Positions 43,169 through 49,978 of a DNA stretch of 50,974 nucleotides are shown piece by piece; within the stretch, counting starts at the first letter, position 1; every line of letters begins with the position of its first letter. Location: the IMG/VR virus record IMGVR_UViG_3300043411_001266, positions 1-50,974 of that record; one strand, written 5' to 3'. This DNA is from a virus. The position numbers and the translations under genes are program-made. The notes beneath the pieces were generated by a model. The model ran no database searches, had not been told where the DNA came from, and saw only the letters and a program-made list of their open reading frames with translations.

Positions 43169-43364
43169 TCCAATAGAATTGAGATATGGTCGTTCAATAA
43201 GTCGGATTGAAAGTGCCTTGGATCTCCACATCAGAAAGTTTTTGATTTTCAGTGAATATATCTCAGCGCCCCATAGTGATTACTTCGAAAATATGGGTAC
43301 ATCAATTTCAAAACTAACGAGAAATTCTGGGTATGCGAGGTGTCCCATATATGTTAAACATTAA
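43155..43364 (+). CDS. Micro-gene array member 7
   Basis: The 69-residue product contains IELRYGRSISRIESALDLHI and RKFLIFSEYI, then ISKLTRNSGYARC. LTRNSGYAR resembles LARNTGDAK in the member at 43912, and the first helix (SISRIESALDLHIRKFLIF) aligns with that member's AITNIELVLDKAVKIFVAC. Confidence 0.6.
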   Translation: MKKFDPIELRYGRSISRIESALDLHIRKFLIFSEYISAPHSDYFENMGTSISKLTRNSGYARCPIYVKH

Positions 43365-43527
43365 TAACAAGATCATCGATGCGATTCATCATGCCGGACT
43401 TCAGATTAATAGAGAACTACAAAGTAAACTTTCTGATGTGATTGATCAGAGGTGGAGGGCAGAAGTGATACATCATGATCTTGAAAGAGCAATCGAATCA
43501 ACGATGGACAGGAGAGAAACAGAGTGA
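43351..43527 (+). CDS. Micro-gene array member 8
   Basis: The start is set at the ATG at 43351. The 58-residue product reads LNINNKIIDAIHHAGLQINR, then HHDLERAIESTMDRRETE. The end matches DIERAIRNSMDRDE of the member at 45814 and GIDRAIENSFDR of the member at 43706. Confidence 0.65.
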   Translation: MLNINNKIIDAIHHAGLQINRELQSKLSDVIDQRWRAEVIHHDLERAIESTMDRRETE

Positions 43528-43709
43528 TGGATACGGTCGAAAATTCCCACATCTTTAATTCAATCGATGACAAAATTTCGGAAATGCAGTACAAATTAGA
43601 TTTTCATTGTTTCAAAGAAATATTAGAATCGAATATCGTGATGATTCCGATGGTATTGGTAATTGAACACGCAATTGGTCAATCATTGTCCAGGGACGAT
43701 TTGTTATGA
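43524..43709 (+). CDS. Micro-gene array member 9
   Basis: The 61-residue product starts with FNSIDDKISEMQYKLDFHCF and ends VIEHAIGQSLSRDDLL. The last codons are the AGGGACGATT word (43692-43701), whose AGGGA may also serve as ribosome site for the ATG at 43706. Confidence 0.6.
   Translation: MMDTVENSHIFNSIDDKISEMQYKLDFHCFKEILESNIVMIPMVLVIEHAIGQSLSRDDLL
43692..43701 (+). repeat. AGGGACGATT word, end of array member 9
   Basis: The word encodes the C-terminal SRDD and lies 4 nt before the next ATG. Confidence 0.65.
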
Positions 43710-43915
43710 GTTTTAGAAGCTGGTGGTACAATCGCAGTTCTACACGCGCACAGAAATTTTTCACGATTGAAAGTGCTATGAATAAGGTTAATGAGGAATT
43801 ACGAATCAAAATTTCTCGTGAACTTACACAAACACATTTCGTAACTCAGAGAAATCTTATGAATGGAATTGATCGAGCAATTGAAAATTCGTTTGATCGG
43901 GTCAGGTTACAATGA
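43706..43915 (+). CDS. Micro-gene array member 10
   Basis: The 69-residue product has a Trp/Arg/Ser-rich start (SFRSWWYNRSSTRAQKF), then FTIESAMNKVNEELRIKISR and NLMNGIDRAIENSFDRVRLQ. It carries the family's I-RAI-NS-DR ending. ATGA overlaps on both sides. Confidence 0.65.
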   Translation: MSFRSWWYNRSSTRAQKFFTIESAMNKVNEELRIKISRELTQTHFVTQRNLMNGIDRAIENSFDRVRLQ

Positions 43916-44115
43916 ACAGCTTTTCAATAAAGTCCAAACCAATTTTTCCTAGTTTGGCTATAACAAATATTGAGTTAGTCTTAGATAAGGCTGTTAAAAT
44001 TTTTGTTGCTTGTGGAGTTGCTTCTGGCACAATAATCGATGAAGAACAAATATATTTTGATGAAGTTGCGAGGTTGGCCAGAAACACCGGAGATGCTAAG
44101 ATTTTAAAAGGATAA
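43912..44115 (+). CDS. Micro-gene array member 11
   Basis: The 67-residue product reads FPSLAITNIELVLDKAVKIF, then VACGVASGTIIDEEQIYFDE and LARNTGDAKILKG. Its middle is more hydrophobic than in other members, but not long enough for a clear membrane span. It stops 2 nt before the next ATG. Confidence 0.6.
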   Translation: MNSFSIKSKPIFPSLAITNIELVLDKAVKIFVACGVASGTIIDEEQIYFDEVARLARNTGDAKILKG

Positions 44116-44117
44116 TT

Positions 44118-44291
44118 ATGGATGCCGTTAACAAAATTGAAGAATGTATTCACACCGAAATTAGTTCTAAGATGTTTAGTCCCTTGAGTTCAATTTCGTT
44201 CTCAATTCCGATCACGATTCTCACAGATATAAAAAAATTCATTAGGGGAAAACAGATATTAGACTTCGATTGGTGGAAAGATGAAGAATAA
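44118..44291 (+). CDS. Micro-gene array member 12
   Basis: The 57-residue product reads DAVNKIEECIHTEISSKMFS, then SFSIPITILTDIKKFIRGKQ and ends FDWWKDEE. It follows AAGGATAATT and overlaps the next ATG by 11 nt. It is one of the frames too short for routine calling. Confidence 0.6.
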   Translation: MDAVNKIEECIHTEISSKMFSPLSSISFSIPITILTDIKKFIRGKQILDFDWWKDEE

Positions 44292-44484
44292 AATTTACTC
44301 CGCGCAACACAACATTGAGATATCGATTCACACTTGGGAGCGAAGGATGTGTGACAAAATTAATCTAATATTTCTTCCTGCTGAACATCCCAGAACAGGA
44401 AAGTTATATGAAATCAGTTTTGCGATTGATAATTCATTGGTTAGACATTCCAGAATTGAAGAAGGAGTTAATTTCGAATTATGA
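44281..44484 (+). CDS. Micro-gene array member 13
   Basis: The 67-residue product reads NKIYSAQHNIEISIHTWERR, then MCDKINLIFLPAEHPRTGKL and EISFAIDNSLVRHSRIEEG. The FAIDNSLVR end is a shifted form of the AI-NS-DR pattern. ATGA overlap to the next gene. Confidence 0.6.
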   Translation: MKNKIYSAQHNIEISIHTWERRMCDKINLIFLPAEHPRTGKLYEISFAIDNSLVRHSRIEEGVNFEL

Positions 44485-44678
44485 ACCTGAGACACATCAT
44501 AGGCGATCAATGTATGAAAATAATATCAACATCACTTAAGGATTCGGTGAACAGCCAAGTATTGTTTTACACAACGATCTCCGTTTTCCCATCAAACTTT
44601 AATATCCAACAAAATTCCAACGATAAGAAAATTTTCGAGGAAGTGCATTTTCCCATAATCGACAGATACCACACATGA
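44481..44678 (+). CDS. Micro-gene array member 14
   Basis: The 65-residue product reads NLRHIIGDQCMKIISTSLKD, then NSQVLFYTTISVFPSNFNIQ. It is one of the more diverged members; only the first helix follows the family spacing. ATGA overlaps on both sides. Confidence 0.55.
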   Translation: MNLRHIIGDQCMKIISTSLKDSVNSQVLFYTTISVFPSNFNIQQNSNDKKIFEEVHFPIIDRYHT

Positions 44679-44923
44679 ATGACACCGAATCGTCCCTGAA
44701 TCCACATCGACTAGATGCCCGTGTTCATAACCGTATCAATCTGTTCATTCTGGATATTCGATGTGCAAAACAAGAATCAGTTGAGAATTCACCGATGGGT
44801 TCTGTAGTCCCATCGTCAATTTTATTTGAAGTTGATGAAGTGGTTAGTCGATCAATTCCTGAACGATTGGTGGTAGCGTTAGCGCCTTTGGTAGACAGAG
44901 ATGGATTCTCCAGGGACGATTGA
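44675..44923 (+). CDS. Micro-gene array member 15
   Basis: The 82-residue product reads LNPHRLDARVHNRINLFILD, then SILFEVDEVVSRSIPERLVV and ends DRDGFSRDD. It contains the AGGGACGATT word twice, once inverted at 44688 (encoding ESSL) and once direct at 44912 (encoding RDD), so one gene shows the same DNA word read in two ways. Confidence 0.6.
   Translation: MNDTESSLNPHRLDARVHNRINLFILDIRCAKQESVENSPMGSVVPSSILFEVDEVVSRSIPERLVVALAPLVDRDGFSRDD
44688..44697 (-). repeat. AGGGACGATT word, inverted, in array member 15
   Basis: The word lies opposite to the gene, which encodes ESSL there. Confidence 0.6.
44912..44921 (+). repeat. AGGGACGATT word, end of array member 15
   Basis: The word encodes the final RDD and precedes the next ATG by 3 nt. 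Confidence 0.65.
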
Positions 44924-44924
44924 T

Positions 44925-45122
44925 ATGACAGAACCAACAGACTTTCAAATTAGGTTGGAACTTAATTTCGATAAGAAAATTACTAGGAATTTTGACGCAA
45001 TCATATGGTCTGAAATAGAAATCTATCTTTTTGTTCTGGCTCATGAGATAGTTAACGGTGGAGTGAATAATTCAATTCATCCTTCAAACTATAGGATCAA
45101 TCATGGAAAATCTTTAACATGA
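44925..45122 (+). CDS. Micro-gene array member 16
   Basis: The start is the ATG at 44925, one base after the preceding stop and 8-12 nt after AGGGA; an upstream in-frame ATG at 44901 is possible. The 65-residue product reads DFQIRLELNFDKKITRNFDA, then WSEIEIYLFVLAHEIVNGGV. It ends over the first copy of a duplicated leader (45091-45110). Confidence 0.55.
   Translation: MTEPTDFQIRLELNFDKKITRNFDAIIWSEIEIYLFVLAHEIVNGGVNNSIHPSNYRINHGKSLT
45091..45110 (+). repeat. Duplicated leader, copy 1
   Basis: ATAGGATCAATCATGGAAAA here matches 45339-45358 at 19 of 20 bases. In this copy the ATG is followed by a stop after four codons, while in copy 2 it starts a real gene. This looks like a remnant of tandem duplication within the array. 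Confidence 0.6.
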
Positions 45123-45334
45123 GCGACAATCCGTTTTCTGTAATTAATCACGCCATACATATTCAAATTAAAAATCGATTGCATAATATAATGTCGTTTG
45201 GTGATTTGTATCGGCATCAAGCAAGAGAAAAAATATTTCATATAATTGATTGGCGACATCACAAACTTTCTATGGGTATTGTTAAAGGGCATCCATATTC
45301 GTATGATGAATTGAACCTTTCTAAAAAGAAATAA
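45119..45334 (+). CDS. Micro-gene array member 17
   Basis: The 71-residue product reads PFSVINHAIHIQIKNRLHNI, then YRHQAREKIFHIIDWRHHKL. It is rich in His (9 residues). The last codons are Lys-rich (NLSKKK). It starts with an ATGA overlap and ends 16 nt before the next gene, the largest gap in the array. Confidence 0.6.
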   Translation: MSDNPFSVINHAIHIQIKNRLHNIMSFGDLYRHQAREKIFHIIDWRHHKLSMGIVKGHPYSYDELNLSKKK

Positions 45335-45338
45335 AATT

Positions 45339-45358
45339 ATAGGATTAATCATGGAAAA
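45339..45358 (+). repeat. Duplicated leader, copy 2
   Basis: ATAGGATTAATCATGGAAAA is the second copy of the leader at 45091-45110; here its ATG (45351) opens the next array gene. Confidence 0.6.
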
Positions 45359-45614
45359 ACATTCGGACATTAAAAAATTTGTTGATACAAGAATAGACCA
45401 GAAACTATCTTTTATATTTTCGACTGTTACATCGTCGGTTATTAATCAACTGGATAAAAATCAAATGATTCAAGTCCTATCCATCAAAGATAAAATTTTT
45501 GAGCGTGTTGATGACACGATTTTCTCCAGTAGGTTAAATCTTAAAACCAGTATGTCGGCGAATATTCAACAAGCAATCTTGAAGTCGGTTATGAATTTAG
45601 TGGGACCAGCATGA
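45351..45614 (+). CDS. Micro-gene array member 18
   Basis: The 87-residue product reads DIKKFVDTRIDQKLSFIFST, then LSIKDKIFERVDDTIFSSRL and ends SANIQQAILKSVMNLVGPA. It appears to hold more than one copy of the family helix pattern. Its start lies in the duplicated leader. ATGA overlap to the next gene. Confidence 0.6.
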   Translation: MEKHSDIKKFVDTRIDQKLSFIFSTVTSSVINQLDKNQMIQVLSIKDKIFERVDDTIFSSRLNLKTSMSANIQQAILKSVMNLVGPA

Positions 45615-45817
45615 ATCCAACACTAGCAATCGAAGGTGCAATTAATCAAATAAACCAGGCATCAGATAAAATCGCCACAAAAATTCAAGTCTCCATGGTT
45701 AATACAATGTCCGGTCAATTGAATAAAATTTGGCCAGATGCTAAGATGATAGTCTCGATATCACAATCGATACGCGAACCAATACTCAAAATTGTGAACA
45801 GAGGATTAGGATTATGA
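45611..45817 (+). CDS. Micro-gene array member 19
   Basis: The 68-residue product reads LAIEGAINQINQASDKIATK, then MIVSISQSIREPILKIVNRG. It is uncharged in the middle (VSMVNTMSGQLNKIWPD). ATGA overlaps on both sides. Confidence 0.6.
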   Translation: MNPTLAIEGAINQINQASDKIATKIQVSMVNTMSGQLNKIWPDAKMIVSISQSIREPILKIVNRGLGL

Positions 45818-46023
45818 AGAAAGAAGATAATCATGAAATTGCAGGACTTCTAGTTGATGAAGTTTGTTTTAAACTCGAAGACGCAATCTCACTTCAGATT
45901 TATGTTGAGGTGCAGAGAAAGACAAGAATCATGAATGCAGATTCATATTCGGCCAGAATGCAAGCCGGTATGCCAATGGATATCGAACGCGCAATCAGGA
46001 ATTCTATGGACAGGGACGAATGA
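45814..46023 (+). CDS. Micro-gene array member 20
   Basis: The 69-residue product reads EIAGLLVDEVCFKLEDAISL, then PMDIERAIRNSMDRDE at the end. This is the clearest example of the family C-terminal block. The last codons read AGGGACGAAT, a one-base variant of the repeated DNA word. Confidence 0.65.
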   Translation: MKKEDNHEIAGLLVDEVCFKLEDAISLQIYVEVQRKTRIMNADSYSARMQAGMPMDIERAIRNSMDRDE

Positions 46024-46229
46024 TCTCAATAGGAACAGTTGCGAGAAAAGTAGACTATAGGATAAGTGATAAGATGTGTGCTAAATTTTCACATAATATT
46101 ATTGATCATATCATCTTATCACAGTTAAAAAATGAGGTGAATAAAATTAGTATGATTCACGATAAAGTTGATAAGTTTCTCGATGAAGATTTAGAGAATT
46201 ATTTTGTGGGGTTGAACAGGGACGATTAA
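46020..46229 (+). CDS. Micro-gene array member 21
   Basis: The 69-residue product reads VARKVDYRISDKMCAKFSHN, then ISMIHDKVDKFLDEDLENYF and VGLNRDD. It is the best single representative of the array: two amphipathic helices and the RDD end encoded by AGGGACGATT (46218-46227), which lies just before the next ATG. Confidence 0.65.
   Translation: MISIGTVARKVDYRISDKMCAKFSHNIIDHIILSQLKNEVNKISMIHDKVDKFLDEDLENYFVGLNRDD
46218..46227 (+). repeat. AGGGACGATT word, end of array member 21
   Basis: The word encodes the final RDD plus the first base of the stop, and precedes the next ATG by 3 nt. Confidence 0.65.
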
Positions 46230-46230
46230 T

Positions 46231-46416
46231 ATGAATGAAAAATTTGTTACTAACTTACACAATAAAATAAGTCTAGCAATTTGGCGTGAGATGAATCTAA
46301 AATCAAGCGTCAATATGATATCATCTGGTGAGTTTACGGCTGATAAGTTAATTTATTCCCCACTCCGAGCCTTTCGTCCTAGAGATTATCATACTATACT
46401 ACTCAGATGGATATGA
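46231..46416 (+). CDS. Micro-gene array member 22
   Basis: The 61-residue product reads KFVTNLHNKISLAIWREMNL, then YSPLRAFRPRDYHTILLRWI. The ATG follows AGGGACGATTAAT. The RPRDY segment resembles LPRDY in the member at 42744. Confidence 0.6.
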   Translation: MNEKFVTNLHNKISLAIWREMNLKSSVNMISSGEFTADKLIYSPLRAFRPRDYHTILLRWI

Positions 46417-46619
46417 ATCTAAGAAACGACTCCATTAGTATTCGAATAAACGACACGTTAAATTCATTGCTCAATCCAGTAATGACCTTAGAGACTTGTT
46501 TACTCATAGAAAAATTACATAGCAAAGTTTATTTGGTTGTTCAAGAACAATTCTATCAATTAGAATCTCAGAGCAATTTGGATAGAAGGGCAAAGCTATT
46601 CGGGTTTAAAATTATATGA
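46413..46619 (+). CDS. Micro-gene array member 23
   Basis: The start is the ATG in the ATGA overlap at 46413. The 68-residue product reads RNDSISIRINDTLNSLLNPV, then LIEKLHSKVYLVVQEQFYQL. The LHSKV---V-EQF-QL block matches LHKNAEILNNEQLQNYF of the member at 42956. Confidence 0.6.
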   Translation: MNLRNDSISIRINDTLNSLLNPVMTLETCLLIEKLHSKVYLVVQEQFYQLESQSNLDRRAKLFGFKII

Positions 46620-46840
46620 ACAAACCAAACTCGTCCCTGAAACAAATCGATATCAGATATAACATTCAATACCACATCGACGAAAAACTCATCAAAAAAT
46701 TGTATTCGGATGCATTGGCATTAAGACTCCAAACGAAGGTTTCGCTTGTGATTGATCTCGCAAGATGTTTTGATAGGAAGCAACTTGATCCAAACTGTTC
46801 AGAAATTATTATTAATCCAAGGACGATTTATCATGAGTGA
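46616..46840 (+). CDS. Micro-gene array member 24
   Basis: The 74-residue product reads QIDIRYNIQYHIDEKLIKKL, then LRLQTKVSLVIDLARCFDRK. It ends NPRTIYHE, where AAGGACGATT (46818) falls in another frame from RDD. It overlaps the next gene by 8 nt. Confidence 0.6.
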   Translation: MNKPNSSLKQIDIRYNIQYHIDEKLIKKLYSDALALRLQTKVSLVIDLARCFDRKQLDPNCSEIIINPRTIYHE

Positions 46841-47033
46841 CAACGATGGACACAAACCGAACATTACCATCAATCGAAAAGTGAACGAAAAGATCCGCGA
46901 AACACTTGAACGTACCATGTATACGTTATGTGTCGTTAATTTAATTACGGTTGCGTCTTTCAAAATTCTCTACACAATTGATAGGGAGATTGGGGATAGT
47001 TATTCCGCACCACATATACAAGATCTTTTTTAA
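46833..47033 (+). CDS. Micro-gene array member 25 (last)
   Basis: The ATG at 46833 follows AAGGACGATTTATC. The 66-residue product reads ITINRKVNEKIRETLERTMY, then SFKILYTIDREIGDSYSAPH. It closes the array, 28 nt before the convergent end of the tape-measure-like gene. Confidence 0.6.
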   Translation: MSDNDGHKPNITINRKVNEKIRETLERTMYTLCVVNLITVASFKILYTIDREIGDSYSAPHIQDLF

Positions 47034-47061
47034 AAGAAATCGAGGATCGTTTGCGCCTAGC

Positions 47062-49836
47062 CTACCACCCACCATTAGTGATCGACCGATCTTCAGTTCG
47101 AACAAATGACGGTTCGTTGTTTCGAACATTCTTAGCAAGTGTAGTAACGCTTGTGTTACTAGTATTGTTATTCACATTGTTAACAACCGGAACAACAGGC
47201 TGACCGGTCATCATTCGAGTCTGATCATCCTTCATTGCCTTTCTGTACTCTTCTAATTTTTTAGCAGACTCATTATCAGACCCCATCATTTCAGATCTGT
47301 TATACTCATCACGCTTTCCAAGCACACCCGGAACATACGCCTGAGTTTCTTTAAATGGGGGGATACCGCCGTATTTGTCCACGTTCCCCATTCCACCATT
47401 GTAAGCAGCCAGAGCTAGCCTCTCATCTCCCTTATAACGCCGTTTAAGCATTGCAAAGTATTTTGCTCCACCTTTAACGTTCTGTTCAGGATCATGAGGA
47501 TTAACACCCATATCGCTGGCCGTCCCTGGCATCAGTTGAGTTAATCCGACCGCACCCACCGGAGACCTAGCACCAGGACGAAAACGCGATTCTTGCCAAA
47601 TTAGAGCCTTTAGGAGATTCGGTTCAATTCCGTAAATGTTGGCATATTTCTGAATCCAACCAGCCATCTCCCCAGTTAGCCCACCTTTATCAAGTGGTTT
47701 CTGAGGTTTAGCAAAGTTTTGAAGTTGAGAATTTACAGAACTAATCCGATTATCGACTTTATCAGTAATCGTCCCTGTTTCACTTTTCCCAAACCAGCCC
47801 TTAACCTTATCCATCCAACCTGATCGATTATCCGTAGTTCTTGCATTTGCCTCAGAATCCTCAAACCTAATGTTGTTATTGATAATTACCGATTCATCAT
47901 CGATAATTCCAGCCTTCATCAAGTAGCGTTTAAATAACTGTTCATTACTAGTCTTTAATTCAATCAGTTTTTTCTCTAGTGCAGAGATCTCTATTTCACG
48001 TTCGACTAGTCTTGATGATTTTTCTCCAGTTAGGCGAGCATGTTCTAAGGACGATTTTTTCTCTTTGATCATCTTGGACAGGTCATCTTCCAATACCTGA
48101 CCAATTCCTTTCTGTTCCTTAGCCTTATCAAGCCAAGGTTCACCCATAATGAAATTGAACTTTGATTCTGTATCCTTAACGAATTCAGAAATACCACCCG
48201 TGATTGAATTCCAACCCCTTGATAAATTTCCAGCCTCTTTTAAAAAGATATCAACAATCTTTTTGTGAGCATCATCAAAGGTACTTTCGATGGTTTTTGC
48301 TAATTGTTCTTCAGAATCAAATCCCGCAGCCTTAGCACCAAATATTTTCTTTCCAAGTTTCGATTCGATGTAATCACCAATATCAGTTCCCTCAAGTGCC
48401 GAGAGACTTCCACGGTTTATCACCTTAGCTAATCGAGTCGATGTTCCAGACGTTCCCCATTTTTCAGAATCTCCATTGTCTAACAATCCGCTTGCGGTAT
48501 ATCCAAGCTGTGCAAATAATGGGAGTAATGCCGCATTTGTTGCAAGACTACCGGCCATTCCACCAGCCGCGCCAAGTGCTAATCGTCCCTTGCCTAATAA
48601 GTGTCCAGCAGTTCCAGCAATCCCTTTTGATTTTAATAATCCAACAAGCCAAGTGCCAATACCACCAGCAGCACCAGCTTTTAGGAGATCGCTAGTTCCT
48701 GTATCAGATCCACCAGTAGGTTGTTCTCCTGTGGACATTCTAGAAACACTAGCAAGTGCAGCAGAATTTCTCAGACCGGGGAAAGCTGGCAACCGGGACG
48801 ATTCCATCTGATTCTCTAAATTCTTTAGAGAATTAATTCTTTCCTGATCAAGCATCTCATCATTGGATAGAACTAAATCACCCAAGTACCGGACAGTCAT
48901 CTTCCCTTGATCAACAATCAGATCAAGATAGTCCGAGTGAACTTCTAATTCCCTTAAGACCTTTTCATCCGTTGCACTACTATCAGCCCATGGATCATAC
49001 ATCTGGTTATAGTGTGGTTCATTATATTTTAAAGCCGGTCCATCATCATCGTCATCATCCCAAACTTTCTTTTTTTTCTTATCCAGTAATTCAGAGTTTG
49101 AAACTAATTGTTTTTTCCTCTCAGATTCTAATTGCGCCTTAACAACTAGCGCATCATTTCGCTTTGCTTCATTATCCCGCGCCTTCCGTTCACGCCGAGC
49201 CTCTAGTAATGAAGATGTCTGACTCTTAATAAATCCAAATGCAGCCGATGATAAAGGATCATCAGACAATCCGCGCTCAATAACCCCAACAAAACCTTCA
49301 ACTAGTCCCTTTGATTTCTTAACAAAAAATTCCTTAGTCTTTTTCGTGAATGCATTTCGTTCATCATGATCGGCTTTAATAGCAACACGCATCAACTCGA
49401 CTTGATTCTCAAATGCCTTGATCTCTCCATCGTCCTTGAGCATTAACCTTGCATTTTCAGAAAACTTATTCAGTCTATTCAGATTCGATTTTAAATCTCT
49501 TCCATCAGTCGATTTTTTAGCAGCATCCAATATCTCTTTAAAGACTTCGGATATTTCCTCAGACTTATTTGACATCCTACCATGTAGAGATGTGAACTTT
49601 GTTATCTCATCCATCTGAGATTTCAAATTGGCGTATAACTGTTCAGACTTGGACAGGGACGATTTGATTAATAGATTTTCCTTAGCCTCGATTTCACTAA
49701 TCAATTTCTTAAATTCTGGATTGCTCGATACCTTATTTCGTTCCCGAACTTCAGCCCGTTGCTTTTCAATTGCGTCATCGAGTTTCTTATTCGGATCGAT
49801 TTTATCTTTCATCTTTGCTTTCTTGTAGTTGCTCAT
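47062..49836 (-). CDS. Tape-measure-like tail protein with lytic transglycosylase domain
   Basis: The 924-residue product has a long charged coiled-coil N-terminal region (to about residue 340, including a DDDDDG stretch near 262). A hydrophobic Gly/Ala region near 390-450 (AGAAGGIGTWLVGLLKSKGI) follows. An SLT domain lies near 720-860: IYGIEPNLLKALIWQESRF with the catalytic Glu near 749, VGLTQLMPGTASDMGVN, and ALAAYNGGMGNVDKYGG. Soluble lytic transglycosylase domains cleave peptidoglycan during entry. The layout of coil, hydrophobic part and SLT, after a gp26 frameshift cassette, is that of a tape-measure protein (the role of T4 gp29); this is inference. The gp5-like spike here lacks lysozyme, so this may supply it. 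The gene start overlaps the -1 frame by 35 nt. Confidence 0.85.
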   Translation of the reverse strand: MSNYKKAKMKDKIDPNKKLDDAIEKQRAEVRERNKVSSNPEFKKLISEIEAKENLLIKSSLSKSEQLYANLKSQMDEITKFTSLHGRMSNKSEEISEVFKEILDAAKKSTDGRDLKSNLNRLNKFSENARLMLKDDGEIKAFENQVELMRVAIKADHDERNAFTKKTKEFFVKKSKGLVEGFVGVIERGLSDDPLSSAAFGFIKSQTSSLLEARRERKARDNEAKRNDALVVKAQLESERKKQLVSNSELLDKKKKKVWDDDDDDGPALKYNEPHYNQMYDPWADSSATDEKVLRELEVHSDYLDLIVDQGKMTVRYLGDLVLSNDEMLDQERINSLKNLENQMESSRLPAFPGLRNSAALASVSRMSTGEQPTGGSDTGTSDLLKAGAAGGIGTWLVGLLKSKGIAGTAGHLLGKGRLALGAAGGMAGSLATNAALLPLFAQLGYTASGLLDNGDSEKWGTSGTSTRLAKVINRGSLSALEGTDIGDYIESKLGKKIFGAKAAGFDSEEQLAKTIESTFDDAHKKIVDIFLKEAGNLSRGWNSITGGISEFVKDTESKFNFIMGEPWLDKAKEQKGIGQVLEDDLSKMIKEKKSSLEHARLTGEKSSRLVEREIEISALEKKLIELKTSNEQLFKRYLMKAGIIDDESVIINNNIRFEDSEANARTTDNRSGWMDKVKGWFGKSETGTITDKVDNRISSVNSQLQNFAKPQKPLDKGGLTGEMAGWIQKYANIYGIEPNLLKALIWQESRFRPGARSPVGAVGLTQLMPGTASDMGVNPHDPEQNVKGGAKYFAMLKRRYKGDERLALAAYNGGMGNVDKYGGIPPFKETQAYVPGVLGKRDEYNRSEMMGSDNESAKKLEEYRKAMKDDQTRMMTGQPVVPVVNNVNNNTSNTSVTTLAKNVRNNEPSFVRTEDRSITNGGW
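47767..47776 (-). repeat. AGGGACGATT word, copy 1 in tape-measure-like gene
   Basis: The word reads along the gene in the frame giving GTI (ETGTITDKV). Confidence 0.6.
48581..48590 (-). repeat. AGGGACGATT word, copy 2 in tape-measure-like gene
   Basis: The word reads along the gene in a third frame, giving GRL (GKGRLALG). Confidence 0.6.
48795..48803 (+). repeat. GGGACGATT word, copy 3 in tape-measure-like gene
   Basis: The core is preceded by C and lies opposite to the gene, which encodes ESSR there. Confidence 0.45.
49655..49664 (+). repeat. AGGGACGATT word, copy 4 in tape-measure-like gene
   Basis: The word lies opposite to the gene, which encodes KSSLS there. Confidence 0.6.
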
Positions 49837-49963
49837 CCACTAAAGAGATCACAAAGGATCTCTCAAAGGATATCATTTCACCTAATTCTGAATGACTGTA
49901 GTTGGAAGCTTGAACCACGTTAAAATTTGTTTTCACAAAATTAATGTAGTTATCGTGACTCAA
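49802..49963 (-). CDS. Frameshift extension of gp26 (or TTG-initiated microprotein)
   Basis: This frame follows the gp26 stop in the -1 frame and has no ATG near its start; the only standard-like start is a TTG at 49963. From there it has 53 residues (SHDNYINFVKTNFNVVQASN, SHSELGEMISFERSFVISLV), a compact helical domain. Read as a -1 frameshift product from 49972, it adds 56 residues to gp26, making about 298. The Y--F-----F--V---N-S-SEL--M--FE pattern is one I associate with small genes next to gp26 in other T4-like phages. See the frameshift signal at 49906-49978. Confidence 0.75.
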   Translation of the reverse strand: MSHDNYINFVKTNFNVVQASNYSHSELGEMISFERSFVISLVDEQLQESKDER

Positions 49964-49978
49964 GCCTATACGAAAAAA
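49906..49978 (-). promoter_or_regulatory. Programmed -1 frameshift signal at the end of gp26
   Basis: On the minus strand the heptamer T TTT TTC (49978 to 49972) lies in the gp26 frame two codons before its TAG. It is of the canonical X XXY YYZ type. Four bases later an RNA stem can form: AGGCTTGAGTCACG (49967-49954) pairs along all 14 positions with CGTGGTTCAAGCTT (49919-49906), three pairs being G-U wobbles. The 34-nt loop contains a further TTTGT-GAAA-ACAAA hairpin. Slippage moves into the only open frame downstream. The spacer of 4 nt is slightly short of the usual 5-9. Confidence 0.8.

Noticed and set aside
41916-47033. Array as non-coding or pseudogene DNA
   Set aside because: A run of 25 in-phase, overlapping open frames with matching helical patterns and ATGA junctions is not expected of decayed DNA.
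47020-47062. Terminator at the end of the micro-gene array
   Set aside because: CTTTTTTAAAAGAAAT gives only a weak AT stem; no GC-rich hairpin is present.
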